Of a DNA stretch of 64,000 bases, positions 7,642 to 15,459 are shown piece by piece. Position numbers and translations under genes: made by a program. A model generated the notes under the pieces. It was not told where the DNA came from, did no database searches, and saw nothing but the letters and a program-made list of their open reading frames with translations. Within the stretch, counting starts at the first letter, position 1, and each line of letters begins with the position of its first letter. The DNA comes from F23-D06 sp963643165 (GTDB lineage: Bacteria > Bacteroidota > Bacteroidia > Bacteroidales > WCHB1-69): the NCBI GenBank assembly GCA_963643165.1, contig CAVIJD010000004.1, positions 20,766 to 84,765 of the forward strand, given 5' to 3'.

Positions 7642-9174
7642 TCACACTTTACGGATTTTCACTTTGTCTAATATTGTAAAAACCACCTTGTTGACCTCCG
7701 GCGAGATATTCCAGCGGCAGGTTATGGCTATGCCGACCGTCAATAGTACGCCTGTGCGCACAACTGAATCTATCAAGACAAGGTAAAACTCTTTAAGGGG
7801 CAATTTCATAAAAAGCGATGTCAAAGAAATGCCCCACAGATAGTTGCAGGCAAACAATCCCAATATCAACACCACAACTTTCAACTGTGCTTTAGAAAAA
7901 ACGGAGATGTGCAGTTTCCTTTTCACGATGCACAAAATAATAATATAGTACAGCAAATAGGAAAACAGCGTGGAGCAGGCCGCTCCCTCCATGCCCAATA
8001 CCGGTATCAACATCACATTCAACAAGATGGCAGAAAACGTCAATATAAAAGTGCAAACCAGCGACATATAATAATAACGCGAGAAATTCAATGCGTTGCA
8101 GCTGATACTGAAAACCGAATTGGAGAGGCGCGCCATCCCCATAATGAAAACCACACCTTTGCCCGCCTGATAGGTTTCACCTTTGGGCAAAATCTGAAAC
8201 AGAAAATCGATATTGATCCAGATGAGGAAAAAGATGAACGCACTCGTCAGCAGCAGGTGCAGCGACACCGACTTGCACAGGGATTCGGCTCTCGTCCAGT
8301 CTTGCTCTTTCACTGCGCACGACAAATTGGGCTGTGCTATGGCATTGAGCGAGCGGTTGGGGATCTCAATGACGGTGGCAATGTAGTTGGCGATGGCGAA
8401 AATGCCCGTAAAGCCCAACCCCATCTTGGCACTCACAAAAAAAGAGTTGAGCAAGGGCGTGATGTTCCCCGCAATGGCCGCCGTTATCAGAAACAGCGTG
8501 TAAAACAGAAAATTGCGCAAAAGAGGCTTACTGATGTATTTCAAGTCGGGCTTGAAAGAAATCTTCTGGAGCGTTAGCAAGTAGAAGATGTCAACAGACA
8601 TTGCCAAGAAGTAGGTCACACAAAAACCTATCACCAACCCGTTGAGGCTGATGAAATGGAAGCCGTACAGCAGATATATTCCCAGCAACGCCAACCTTAT
8701 GCCCACCTCTCGCACCGCCTTGGGCACTACAATCCGCATCAGCACGTTGGCATTTGCCTCAAACACCGACTGGTACAGCATAAACAGCGACAACGGTATG
8801 ACAAACCGGAAATAACGCACAAAAAGCGGCGAATTTTCTGTAAAAGCACCCATTATCGGCCGCTTGAAAAGAAACAACACCCCCAAGAAAATGAAGAAAC
8901 CTATGAACGGGATAAGGATTGTCCAGAAAAAGAAACCATGATTCTTTGACTCTTCGTCCTTAAAGTAGGGAAAGAACCTTATGATGGAGGAACTCGTCCC
9001 TAACTGCGCAAAACTCGAAAAGAGCACGGCGGCATCCACCAACACCCGCGTCAACCCTACCTCCTCGGTGGTCAGGTAATGCGTGAGCACAAAAAACGTA
9101 GTGACAAACCCTATGGCTATGCCAATGTAGTTGACTAACGTGCCTTTGATGCTTTGCCTGATAATGACTCCCAT
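7642..9174 (-). CDS. Polysaccharide/oligosaccharide flippase, MOP superfamily
   Basis: This 510-aa, highly hydrophobic protein has about 14 predicted membrane helices. Its N-terminus (IRQSIKGTLVNYIGIAIGFVTTF) and the following LTTEEVGLTRVLVDAAVLF are typical of Wzx-like and MATE-related lipid-linked oligosaccharide flippases. Such proteins move undecaprenyl-linked glycans across the inner membrane. No glycosyltransferases or Wzy polymerase flank it, so it is a stand-alone copy of the kind common in Bacteroidales rather than part of a capsule locus. It has its own promoter at 9195-9202. The specific substrate cannot be told from sequence. Confidence 0.85.
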   Translation of the reverse strand: MGVIIRQSIKGTLVNYIGIAIGFVTTFFVLTHYLTTEEVGLTRVLVDAAVLFSSFAQLGTSSSIIRFFPYFKDEESKNHGFFFWTILIPFIGFFIFLGVLFLFKRPIMGAFTENSPLFVRYFRFVIPLSLFMLYQSVFEANANVLMRIVVPKAVREVGIRLALLGIYLLYGFHFISLNGLVIGFCVTYFLAMSVDIFYLLTLQKISFKPDLKYISKPLLRNFLFYTLFLITAAIAGNITPLLNSFFVSAKMGLGFTGIFAIANYIATVIEIPNRSLNAIAQPNLSCAVKEQDWTRAESLCKSVSLHLLLTSAFIFFLIWINIDFLFQILPKGETYQAGKGVVFIMGMARLSNSVFSISCNALNFSRYYYMSLVCTFILTFSAILLNVMLIPVLGMEGAACSTLFSYLLYYIIILCIVKRKLHISVFSKAQLKVVVLILGLFACNYLWGISLTSLFMKLPLKEFYLVLIDSVVRTGVLLTVGIAITCRWNISPEVNKVVFTILDKVKIRKV

Positions 9175-9194
9175 CTTCTTTTATAAAAAGTCTG

Positions 9195-9202
9195 CAAAGA
9201 TA
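9195..9202 (-). promoter_or_regulatory. -7 box for the flippase
   Basis: The minus strand reads TATCTTTG. A TTG complement (CAA 9223-9225) lies 20 bases upstream, a good -33 spacing. The start codon is ~20 bases downstream. Confidence 0.75.
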
Positions 9203-9351
9203 CAAAATCAAAGGTTTTTGCACAAAAACACCTTTTTTCTCCCAAAAATCAGGGCTCTTTCTCGCATAAAAATCAATCACGTTTTATAATTCATTGAATA
9301 TCAATAAGAAAAAATTTTACCCTTGACACTGAAATGTGAAAAAAAGCGCTT

Positions 9352-9359
9352 TACCTTTG
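9352..9359 (+). promoter_or_regulatory. -7 box of the YtrA-controlled ABC/protease operon
   Basis: TACCTTTG matches TAnnTTTG. It lies immediately upstream of a perfect inverted repeat (9362-9383), placing that repeat over the expected transcription start. The first gene begins at 9431. Confidence 0.75.
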
Positions 9360-9361
9360 CG

Positions 9362-9383
9362 GTGTATTAGTACACTAATACAC
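9362..9383. promoter_or_regulatory. Perfect inverted-repeat operator, likely bound by the YtrA-type GntR protein
   Basis: Arms GTGTATTAGT (9362-9371) and ACTAATACAC (9374-9383) are exact reverse complements separated by the two bases AC. The site begins 2 bases after the -7 box, where a bound repressor would block transcription. GntR regulators of the YtrA subfamily are known to bind AT-rich palindromes and to regulate the ABC operon that contains their own gene. The gene for such a regulator lies in this operon at 11253-11624. Binding is inferred from this arrangement. Confidence 0.75.
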
Positions 9384-9430
9384 TATCAATGTAACACACC
9401 CTTTTAAAAACAACCAAAGAACCTGCGATT

Positions 9431-10267
9431 ATGATAAGTTTACAAAACATCCAATTCGGCTATGACAAGGGCAGACGTATTTTTGAAGATGTCAGCCTGG
9501 TCTTGGAGCCGGGGCACATCTATGGCCTGTTAGGGCGCAATGGCGCCGGCAAGACGACCCTTCTGAAAATCATGGCGGGGCTCAGATTCCCGGACAGCGG
9601 CACGGCATCTATTTTTGGCGAAAATGCAGCTTTGCGCAAGACGGATGTGCTCCGCGACCTCTACTTCCTGCAAGAAGAGATGTTCGTACCACACCTTAAG
9701 ATTTCACAATTCGAGAAAGTCTATTCCCCCTTCTATCCCAACTTCTGCCATGATGAATTTTTGCATTGCCTCGAGGAGATGGAATTGTCGGGGGAGACTG
9801 GTTACCTGGACAAACTCTCTCATGGGCAAAAGAAAAAAGTGTTGATTGCCTTTGCTTTGGCCACAAACACCCGCATCCTCATCATGGACGAGCCGACAAA
9901 CGGACTTGACATTCCCTCCAAAAGCATCTTCCGGAAACTGATGGCCGCCGCTGCCGATGAAGTACGCACCGTCATCATCTCCACGCATCAGGTGCGCGAC
10001 CTCCACAGCCTCATCGATATGGTTTCCATCCTCGACCACGGCAGAATGCTGCTCAACGCATCCACCTACGACATTACCGAGAAACTGCTGTTTGACGTGG
10101 ACAACATCAAGAGTCATGACGGAACAGTTTTCTATAGCGAAGAAACGCCGCGGGGCATCTATCAGGTAAAGGAAAATGTGGAACACCTCGACTCCAGCCT
10201 CGACCTGGAATTGCTCTTCAATGCGGCTATCAACAACAGCCAAGCCATTTCTAACCTTTTCAAATAA
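9431..10267 (+). CDS. ABC transporter ATP-binding protein
   Basis: The 278-aa ATPase has Walker A GLLGRNGAGKTTLLKI (near residue 35), a signature LSHGQKKK (usual LSGGQ with Gly to His), Walker B ILIMDEPTNGLD, and a switch His in IISTHQVRD. After the nucleotide-binding domain (~residue 210) there is a ~65-residue C-terminal extension, as in ABC-2 type exporters. It is the first gene of an operon with a 75-aa membrane protein, a permease and a YtrA-family regulator. The module resembles YtrA-regulated ABC systems of Firmicutes, which respond to envelope stress. The substrate is unknown. Confidence 0.9.
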   Translation: MISLQNIQFGYDKGRRIFEDVSLVLEPGHIYGLLGRNGAGKTTLLKIMAGLRFPDSGTASIFGENAALRKTDVLRDLYFLQEEMFVPHLKISQFEKVYSPFYPNFCHDEFLHCLEEMELSGETGYLDKLSHGQKKKVLIAFALATNTRILIMDEPTNGLDIPSKSIFRKLMAAAADEVRTVIISTHQVRDLHSLIDMVSILDHGRMLLNASTYDITEKLLFDVDNIKSHDGTVFYSEETPRGIYQVKENVEHLDSSLDLELLFNAAINNSQAISNLFK

Positions 10268-10274
10268 CATCGTC

Positions 10275-10502
10275 ATGAAAAAATACACGAATAGAATATT
10301 AGTTGCGACAGCCATTGCCGTTGCTGTATTCATCATAATAAGGATTACGCTATATCTGCAGATCCACTTCCACACCACCCCCTCCGACTTCCAAAAAGAC
10401 AGCAAATACTCTTCAACCATCGAAATAAAAATGGAAGAAGAAAAGCTGGAGGAAGAACCCGACACGACAGAATTTGATACCGTCATCATCAACAACGAAT
10501 AA
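10275..10502 (+). CDS. Small single-pass membrane protein, 75 aa
   Basis: No family is recognised. Translation most likely begins at the ATG at 10275, seven bases after the ATPase stop; a longer frame starts earlier but overlaps the ATPase. The protein has a basic N-terminus (MKKYTNR), one membrane helix (residues ~8-28, ILVATAIAVAVFIIIRITLYL) and an acidic tail rich in Glu (EEEKLEEEPDTTEFDTV). By position it could be an accessory subunit of the ABC transporter. Its length and charge pattern differ from the flanking permease. Confidence 0.75.
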   Translation: MKKYTNRILVATAIAVAVFIIIRITLYLQIHFHTTPSDFQKDSKYSSTIEIKMEEEKLEEEPDTTEFDTVIINNE

Positions 10503-10516
10503 AAACCGCCACAGTC

Positions 10517-11251
10517 ATGAACATCCAGAACATCAAAAACTTATTGAAAGCCTATTTTATCGAAAACTGGCGTCGCGACATTCTTTGGACCTTCGGTCTC
10601 GTCGCCATTGCATCTTTCTTATTCACTGTGTTTTGCGGTTTCGACGAATGGACAAATCCAATCACAATGATGGCCGGCATCTTACTGGCTTTCTTTCCTC
10701 AGAGAGTTTTCGGCCATCTGAACAATTCATCAAGCCGAATCCATTATCTGATGATTCCGGCAAACTACAAAGAAAAAGTAACCGCTAACTTTCTGCTGGT
10801 CAATGTTTACGCAACAATAGGACTGGCCTTGTCGCTTTTTGTCGGATATTCGTTAGGCTACCTTGCCATAAGATTCACCGCGCTGTATCCGCTGACAGAG
10901 GGATCGTACCTGTTGTTCTTCGACAGATTATTCATGGACATCGACCCGCTCTTGAACGTCTGCCTGCTCATGTCCGCCCTGTTTTTCGGAAGCATCTATT
11001 TCAAGAAAAGAACCACCCTCAAAACCTTGGCCTGCTGCGTCATCGTCATGTTCATTTTCGCCGTCTTGGTGTTTTTGGTGACCTGGCTGAACCTGTGGCA
11101 TGTCGTTGACGGACAGATCGCCTTGTACGTTGAGATCGGAGGGAAGCCAGGTTTGATGGAGAACCACAATTTTTCCATCACCGTCAAAACTATAGCAATA
11201 GTGTTCTTTTACGCACTGAGTTTTCTGAGAATGAAAGAAACGGAGGCATAA
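10517..11251 (+). CDS. ABC transporter permease, six-helix type
   Basis: The 244-aa protein has about six hydrophobic segments (e.g. LVAIASFLFTVFCGF, LLVNVYATIGLALSLFVGYSLG, VCLLMSALFFGSIYF, VIVMFIFAVLVFLVTWL). It has no catalytic motif, as expected for an ABC-2-like membrane subunit. It starts 14 bases after the 75-aa protein and ends 1 base before the YtrA-type regulator, so the genes are co-transcribed. It presumably pairs with the ATPase encoded at 9431-10267. The transported compound is unknown. Confidence 0.8.
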   Translation: MNIQNIKNLLKAYFIENWRRDILWTFGLVAIASFLFTVFCGFDEWTNPITMMAGILLAFFPQRVFGHLNNSSSRIHYLMIPANYKEKVTANFLLVNVYATIGLALSLFVGYSLGYLAIRFTALYPLTEGSYLLFFDRLFMDIDPLLNVCLLMSALFFGSIYFKKRTTLKTLACCVIVMFIFAVLVFLVTWLNLWHVVDGQIALYVEIGGKPGLMENHNFSITVKTIAIVFFYALSFLRMKETEA

Positions 11252-11252
11252 C

Positions 11253-11624
11253 ATGGACTTCAACTCATCGCAAACCATTTACATGCAGATTGTGGACTGG
11301 GTCTCAGAACAGATCCTGACCGGCGTCTGGAAGCCTGGCGACAGGACAAAGTCGGTACGGGAACTCGCCGTGCTCTTTGAAGTAAACCCCAACACCGTGA
11401 TGCGTTCCTACGATTTCCTTCAAAGCAACGGCATCATCGCCAACAAAAGAGGAATTGGCTACTTTGTGACTGAAAATGCCGTTGACATCATCACATCGTT
11501 ACAGAAAAAACACTTTCTGGAAGAAGACGTACCCGCATTTCTTAAAAAAATGAAACTCCTGAACATTGACCTCAACGAAATCGTCAACCTTTACAATCAA
11601 CAAGACAACAAATCTGAACTATAA
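11253..11624 (+). CDS. GntR-family transcriptional regulator, YtrA subfamily
   Basis: This 123-aa protein has an N-terminal winged helix-turn-helix of the GntR type: IYMQIVDWVSEQILTGVWKPGD, then SVRELAVLFEVNPNTVMRSYDFLQSNGII and a wing KRGIGYFV. A short C-terminal helical tail (~50 residues) replaces the large effector domain of other GntR proteins, which is the mark of the YtrA subfamily. Such regulators repress the ABC operon that includes their own gene. The inverted repeat at 9362-9383 next to the operon promoter is the likely target. The gene is tightly packed after the permease. Confidence 0.92.
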   Translation: MDFNSSQTIYMQIVDWVSEQILTGVWKPGDRTKSVRELAVLFEVNPNTVMRSYDFLQSNGIIANKRGIGYFVTENAVDIITSLQKKHFLEEDVPAFLKKMKLLNIDLNEIVNLYNQQDNKSEL

Positions 11625-11660
11625 ACAACTGAATCTATTAACCTTTAAAATATCAAGACA

Positions 11661-13973
11661 ATGAAGAGATTTATATTAATGACTTTATGCCTGTTTGGAT
11701 GTTTCCAGATGTTTGCTCAACACAACTACTGGGTATTCTTCACCGACAAAAGCAACACAAAATTCAATCCTTACGAGTATTTTGACCCCAAAGCACTCCA
11801 GCGTTACGAGAATTTAGGACTTCAGGCAGACGACTATTCCAACTATCCAGTCAACACGGACTACATCACGGGCGTATTGACCTTGGCTGACGACTACATC
11901 GGGCAGTCGCGTTGGTTCAATGCCGTGGCGGTAGAGGCCACCCCGGAAGAAATCAAGATCATCGAGGAACTTCCCTTCGTGAAAAGCGTGCTTGAAATTC
12001 AGTCGGAAGCTGTGGTCGCGGAACACAAAGCGGTGGCTCCCGTTCCTGAGCGTGTAGTATATGACGGCTCGCTGCATCAAATAGCCATGATGCAAGGCGC
12101 CAAGTTCCAGAAAGCGGGCGTCAGCGGCAAGGGTGTCCGCGTCGCCGTTTTTGATGGCGGTTTCAAAGACGTGGACCAGCACCCGGCGTTCAAGAAGATG
12201 CGCGACGGCAAACAGATCGTAGGCACCTGGAACTTTGTTCAGAAAAAAGAGGATGTCTATAACGGCGTGTCGCATGGGCGTATGGTGTTGAGTTGCATTG
12301 GCGGTTTGATGAACGACAGCACGCTGATAGGGCTTGCGCCGGATGCCGAATACCTGCTCGCCCGCACTGAGGTAGAGTCTGAAATAAAGCGTGAAGAGGT
12401 CTGGTGGGTGCAGGCGCTTGAGTGGGCCGACAAAAACGGTGCCGACATTGTGAACAGTTCGCTCGGCTACGGCAGCGACCGTTACTGCAACCGCGACATG
12501 GACGGGGAACGTTCTTTAGTGGCACGCGCCGCCAACACTGCTGCCCGGAAAGGCATTCTGGTTTGTACGGCTATGGGCAACGAGGGTGATGTTTCATGGA
12601 AAGTGCTCGTGACACCCGCCGATGCCGACAGCGTACTCTCCGTCGGGGCAGTCGAATCGCTGGAAGAGCGTTCCTGTTACAGTTCCTACGGTCCCACCGC
12701 CGACGGGCGCATGAAACCCAACGTGGTGGCTTGCGGTCACGACATGGTAGCAGACAGAAACGGCAACTACAGTTACAGCCAGGGCACCTCTTTCGCCACT
12801 CCGATGGTGGCCGGCTTTGCCGCCTGCGTGAAACAGATGCACCCCGAATGGACCGTTCTGCAACTGATGGAGGAAATTCAGAAATCAGGCCACCACTATC
12901 CCTATTTTGACTATTCGATGGGATACGGCGTGCCGCAGGCCGGCTATTTCACAGACGCTGAACCCCAAAAGCCAACCGCCTCAATGCGCCTGTACGAAGA
13001 CGACTCAACCATCTATGTAGTGCCCGTCAACCGCCAACGCGCCCAGACGCTGTTCTATAACGTAACCAACGGCGACGGCTCCATCGACACCTACAACAAC
13101 TATAGAATACGCTCTGTAACAGAGGATTCTACCACCGCAGCCACGTTCGCATACACCATCGACAAAAGCACGCTGCAAAACGGCCAAACCTTGAAATTAT
13201 GGCTCAACAATCAATATAAGCAGTATGTCGTAGGCAAAGACTCCCTCCCGTTCCCCTCTTTCTCAAAAGAGATTAGCAAAGCCAGCACCACTGAACTTGA
13301 CCGGAGCTCCAACAACTTCTACAAAAAGAAAAGCACAAAAGACCGCCACGAAACAGACATCAGCCTCGTTACAGGTCTTTACATTCCCACAATGTGGGGC
13401 AAGAACAGCAACATAAACCAAGCCCAACGGATGTCGCGTTCGCTGTCTGTAGTGTTTGACAACCGTTGGAAACTGGGCAGAGTTTACAGGCTCGGCTTCC
13501 GCATCGGGTTCGGCTCATCCTGGTATGCCACCGACAGCCTCTTTGCCGCCCAGCAAATCGCCAGCCTCAATCTCGAAACGCCCCTCTGCAACACCAACAT
13601 CAAGAAAAGCAACATCAAAACCACGCAGTTTGACCTGGAATTTTATCAGCGTTTCAAACTGAGCCGCGGCACAAACGACAAATCTTGGTTCATCGACACC
13701 GGCATTTATGGAGAGTGGATTACTGGCAACCGCTATAAACTGGTGTCAAAATATGCCAACGTCATTGACGGTGAAAACAGTTGTTCCGTGCTGCAAAACA
13801 AAATCAAGAACGTGCAGAAAGACTTCCTCCATGATTTCAACAGACTGAACTACGGTGTAAGAGTCAGGATAGGATACGGCAACTTTGCGTTGTTTGGCCA
13901 ATACAGGCTCTCCCCAGTCTTGAAAAACGGCAACGACCTGCCCGAGTTCCAAGTCGGCATCCAGTTGTTCTGA
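11661..13973 (+). CDS. Subtilisin-like S8 protease fused to a C-terminal outer-membrane beta-barrel
   Basis: The 770-aa protein begins with a signal peptide (residues 1-19, ending FAQ), followed by an inhibitor-like segment (~20-120) and an S8 catalytic domain. The triad is visible as Asp165 (VAVFDGGF), His205 (GVSHGRM) and Ser377 (GTSFATPM), with oxyanion Asn307 (AMGNEG). After a small beta domain (~430-540), residues ~560-770 show alternating amphipathic strands (GRVYRLGFRIGFGSSW, YGVRVRIGYGNFALFGQYRL). The chain ends in Phe (FQVGIQLF), like PorT-type outer-membrane barrels. The enzyme would then be anchored in the outer membrane. It follows the YtrA gene by 36 bases without a visible promoter, so co-transcription is likely. 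Confidence 0.85.
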   Translation: MKRFILMTLCLFGCFQMFAQHNYWVFFTDKSNTKFNPYEYFDPKALQRYENLGLQADDYSNYPVNTDYITGVLTLADDYIGQSRWFNAVAVEATPEEIKIIEELPFVKSVLEIQSEAVVAEHKAVAPVPERVVYDGSLHQIAMMQGAKFQKAGVSGKGVRVAVFDGGFKDVDQHPAFKKMRDGKQIVGTWNFVQKKEDVYNGVSHGRMVLSCIGGLMNDSTLIGLAPDAEYLLARTEVESEIKREEVWWVQALEWADKNGADIVNSSLGYGSDRYCNRDMDGERSLVARAANTAARKGILVCTAMGNEGDVSWKVLVTPADADSVLSVGAVESLEERSCYSSYGPTADGRMKPNVVACGHDMVADRNGNYSYSQGTSFATPMVAGFAACVKQMHPEWTVLQLMEEIQKSGHHYPYFDYSMGYGVPQAGYFTDAEPQKPTASMRLYEDDSTIYVVPVNRQRAQTLFYNVTNGDGSIDTYNNYRIRSVTEDSTTAATFAYTIDKSTLQNGQTLKLWLNNQYKQYVVGKDSLPFPSFSKEISKASTTELDRSSNNFYKKKSTKDRHETDISLVTGLYIPTMWGKNSNINQAQRMSRSLSVVFDNRWKLGRVYRLGFRIGFGSSWYATDSLFAAQQIASLNLETPLCNTNIKKSNIKTTQFDLEFYQRFKLSRGTNDKSWFIDTGIYGEWITGNRYKLVSKYANVIDGENSCSVLQNKIKNVQKDFLHDFNRLNYGVRVRIGYGNFALFGQYRLSPVLKNGNDLPEFQVGIQLF

Positions 13974-14026
13974 CCCTACAATGCTTAACACAATCCATTT
14001 CTTCAATCCACAGAAACGATTTTAGC

Positions 14027-14533
14027 ATGATGACAATCAATCCAAATTGGTCAAGAAACACAGGAGGACACAGCCTTCTGGAAGCCGGGAAAGCCTACTT
14101 TCTGCTGACACTGATTGTGTTGCTGTTTTGCGGTGCAAGTGCCCAACGGGACAAGGTCTCGTATCATCAGGCGAAACAGACCTACGAGAAGACTTTCCAG
14201 AACACCAGCAACCAGTTTTTGCTGAATGCCGTAGGAAACGTCATCCTCAAGGAAAGCAAAACCGACAAAATTCGCTGTGTCGTCAAAGTTACAGCCTATG
14301 GGAAAACGGAAGAGCAGGCCGCTGAACGCCTGCGCCAGATCTCAGTCGGCAGCAAGCAGCAAAAAGGCACCCCTGTCCTTGAGGTCAAGGTTAACAACGG
14401 CCTCTACTTGAAAAAGCAATACGACATTGTCACGGAGGTGTATCTGCCCTCCACCGTCACCCTACAGCACAACGACAACCCTAATTTTATGGAGATTTTA
14501 AACCGTCTGGTTCAAAAAATCACGCCATACTGA
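14027..14533 (+). CDS. Small exported protein, GIN/DUF4097-like
   Basis: The 168-aa protein has a hydrophobic export segment (residues ~22-39, KAYFLLTLIVLLFCGASAQ) preceded by an unusually long N-terminus, so a later start is possible. The mature part (NQFLLNAVGNVILKESKTDKIRCVVKVTAYGKTEEQAAERL ... YDIVTEVYLPSTVTL) resembles the first repeats of GIN/DUF4097 adhesin-like beta-helix domains, but this is a weak resemblance. Bacteroidota often place such proteins with YtrA-type regulators. It lies 53 bases after the protease gene and before a terminator, so it is probably the last gene of the operon. Confidence 0.6.
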   Translation: MMTINPNWSRNTGGHSLLEAGKAYFLLTLIVLLFCGASAQRDKVSYHQAKQTYEKTFQNTSNQFLLNAVGNVILKESKTDKIRCVVKVTAYGKTEEQAAERLRQISVGSKQQKGTPVLEVKVNNGLYLKKQYDIVTEVYLPSTVTLQHNDNPNFMEILNRLVQKITPY

Positions 14534-14550
14534 AACTGAATATTTCACAA

Positions 14551-14611
14551 ATCTTCCGTGCCAAGGCGACAAACAATCATAGCCAAATCGTTGCCGGCAC
14601 GGAGATTTTTG
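14551..14611 (+). terminator. Terminator closing the ABC/protease operon
   Basis: ATCT-CCGTGCC (14551-14562, one bulged T) pairs with GGCACGGAGAT (14596-14606). Extra pairing is possible inside the loop, and T-rich sequence follows. It separates this operon from the MacB-type operon at 14701. Confidence 0.75.
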
Positions 14612-14700
14612 ATTTTTTTCAGAAATCTTCAAGCATCATTAAACCTTAGCTTTCTCTTTTTTTCTGAAAGAAACGTTAATATCGAATAGAACAAGGCAAT

Positions 14701-15423
14701 ATGATTATTGATCTGAAAAACATTCATAAAACATACGACAACGGGCAGCCCGTTCATGTGCTGAAAGGGGTTGACATGGGCATAGAACAGGGGGAGTTTG
14801 TCTCCATCATGGGTGCGTCAGGTTCGGGGAAGTCCACCTTACTGAACATTTTAGGAATACTCGACAACTACGATGAGGGTTCCTATCACCTGGACGGGAA
14901 CCTCATCAAAGACCTCAGCGAAAAAGAGGCTGCCCATTACCGCAACAAGATGATCGGCTTTGTATTCCAGTCGTTCAACCTGATAGCCTTCAAAACAGCC
15001 GTTGAGAATGTTGAATTGCCTTTGTTCTATCAAGGGGTAAGCCGGAAGCAGCGTCGCGAGACGGCTATGGAATACCTGGAGCGTTTCGGGCTGACCGAGT
15101 GGGCGAACCATTATCCCAACGAGCTTTCCGGCGGCCAAAAACAGCGTGTTGCCATTGCACGGTCGCTGATAACGCAGCCCCGCATCCTCCTTGCCGACGA
15201 GCCTACCGGCGCACTCGACTCCAAAACGTCGCTCGAAGTCATGGAGTTGCTCACACGCCTCAACCGCGAAAAGGGCGTCACCATCGTCGTAGTGACGCAC
15301 GAAAGCGGCGTGGCCAACTGCACCGACCGGATCATCCACATCAAAGACGGCATCATCGGCGAGGTGACCATGAACAAAGACCATCACGCCTCCCTGTTCG
15401 GCACCAACACTGTAATGAAATAG
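14701..15423 (+). CDS. ABC transporter ATPase of the MacB/LolD type
   Basis: The 240-aa ATPase has Walker A GASGSGKSTL, Q-loop FVFQSFNL, signature LSGGQKQR, Walker B ILLADEPTGALD and the switch His in VVVTHES. These are typical of the MacB/LolD/FtsE subfamily, which drives mechanotransmission-type ABC machines rather than classical transport through the membrane subunit. It is the first gene of a five-gene operon (ATPase, two FtsX-like permeases, HlyD-type adaptor, TolC-type outer-membrane factor) that forms a complete tripartite exporter. I found no convincing -7 box in the 90 bases before it. Confidence 0.95.
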   Translation: MIIDLKNIHKTYDNGQPVHVLKGVDMGIEQGEFVSIMGASGSGKSTLLNILGILDNYDEGSYHLDGNLIKDLSEKEAAHYRNKMIGFVFQSFNLIAFKTAVENVELPLFYQGVSRKQRRETAMEYLERFGLTEWANHYPNELSGGQKQRVAIARSLITQPRILLADEPTGALDSKTSLEVMELLTRLNREKGVTIVVVTHESGVANCTDRIIHIKDGIIGEVTMNKDHHASLFGTNTVMK

Positions 15424-15459
15424 ACCTCACACCACTATACATCTTCTCACCCTATTATT

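Noticed and set aside
7509..7679. Plus-strand frame after the orphan -7 boxes
   Set aside because: It lacks family motifs, runs into the flippase 3' end and has composition unlike the neighbours.
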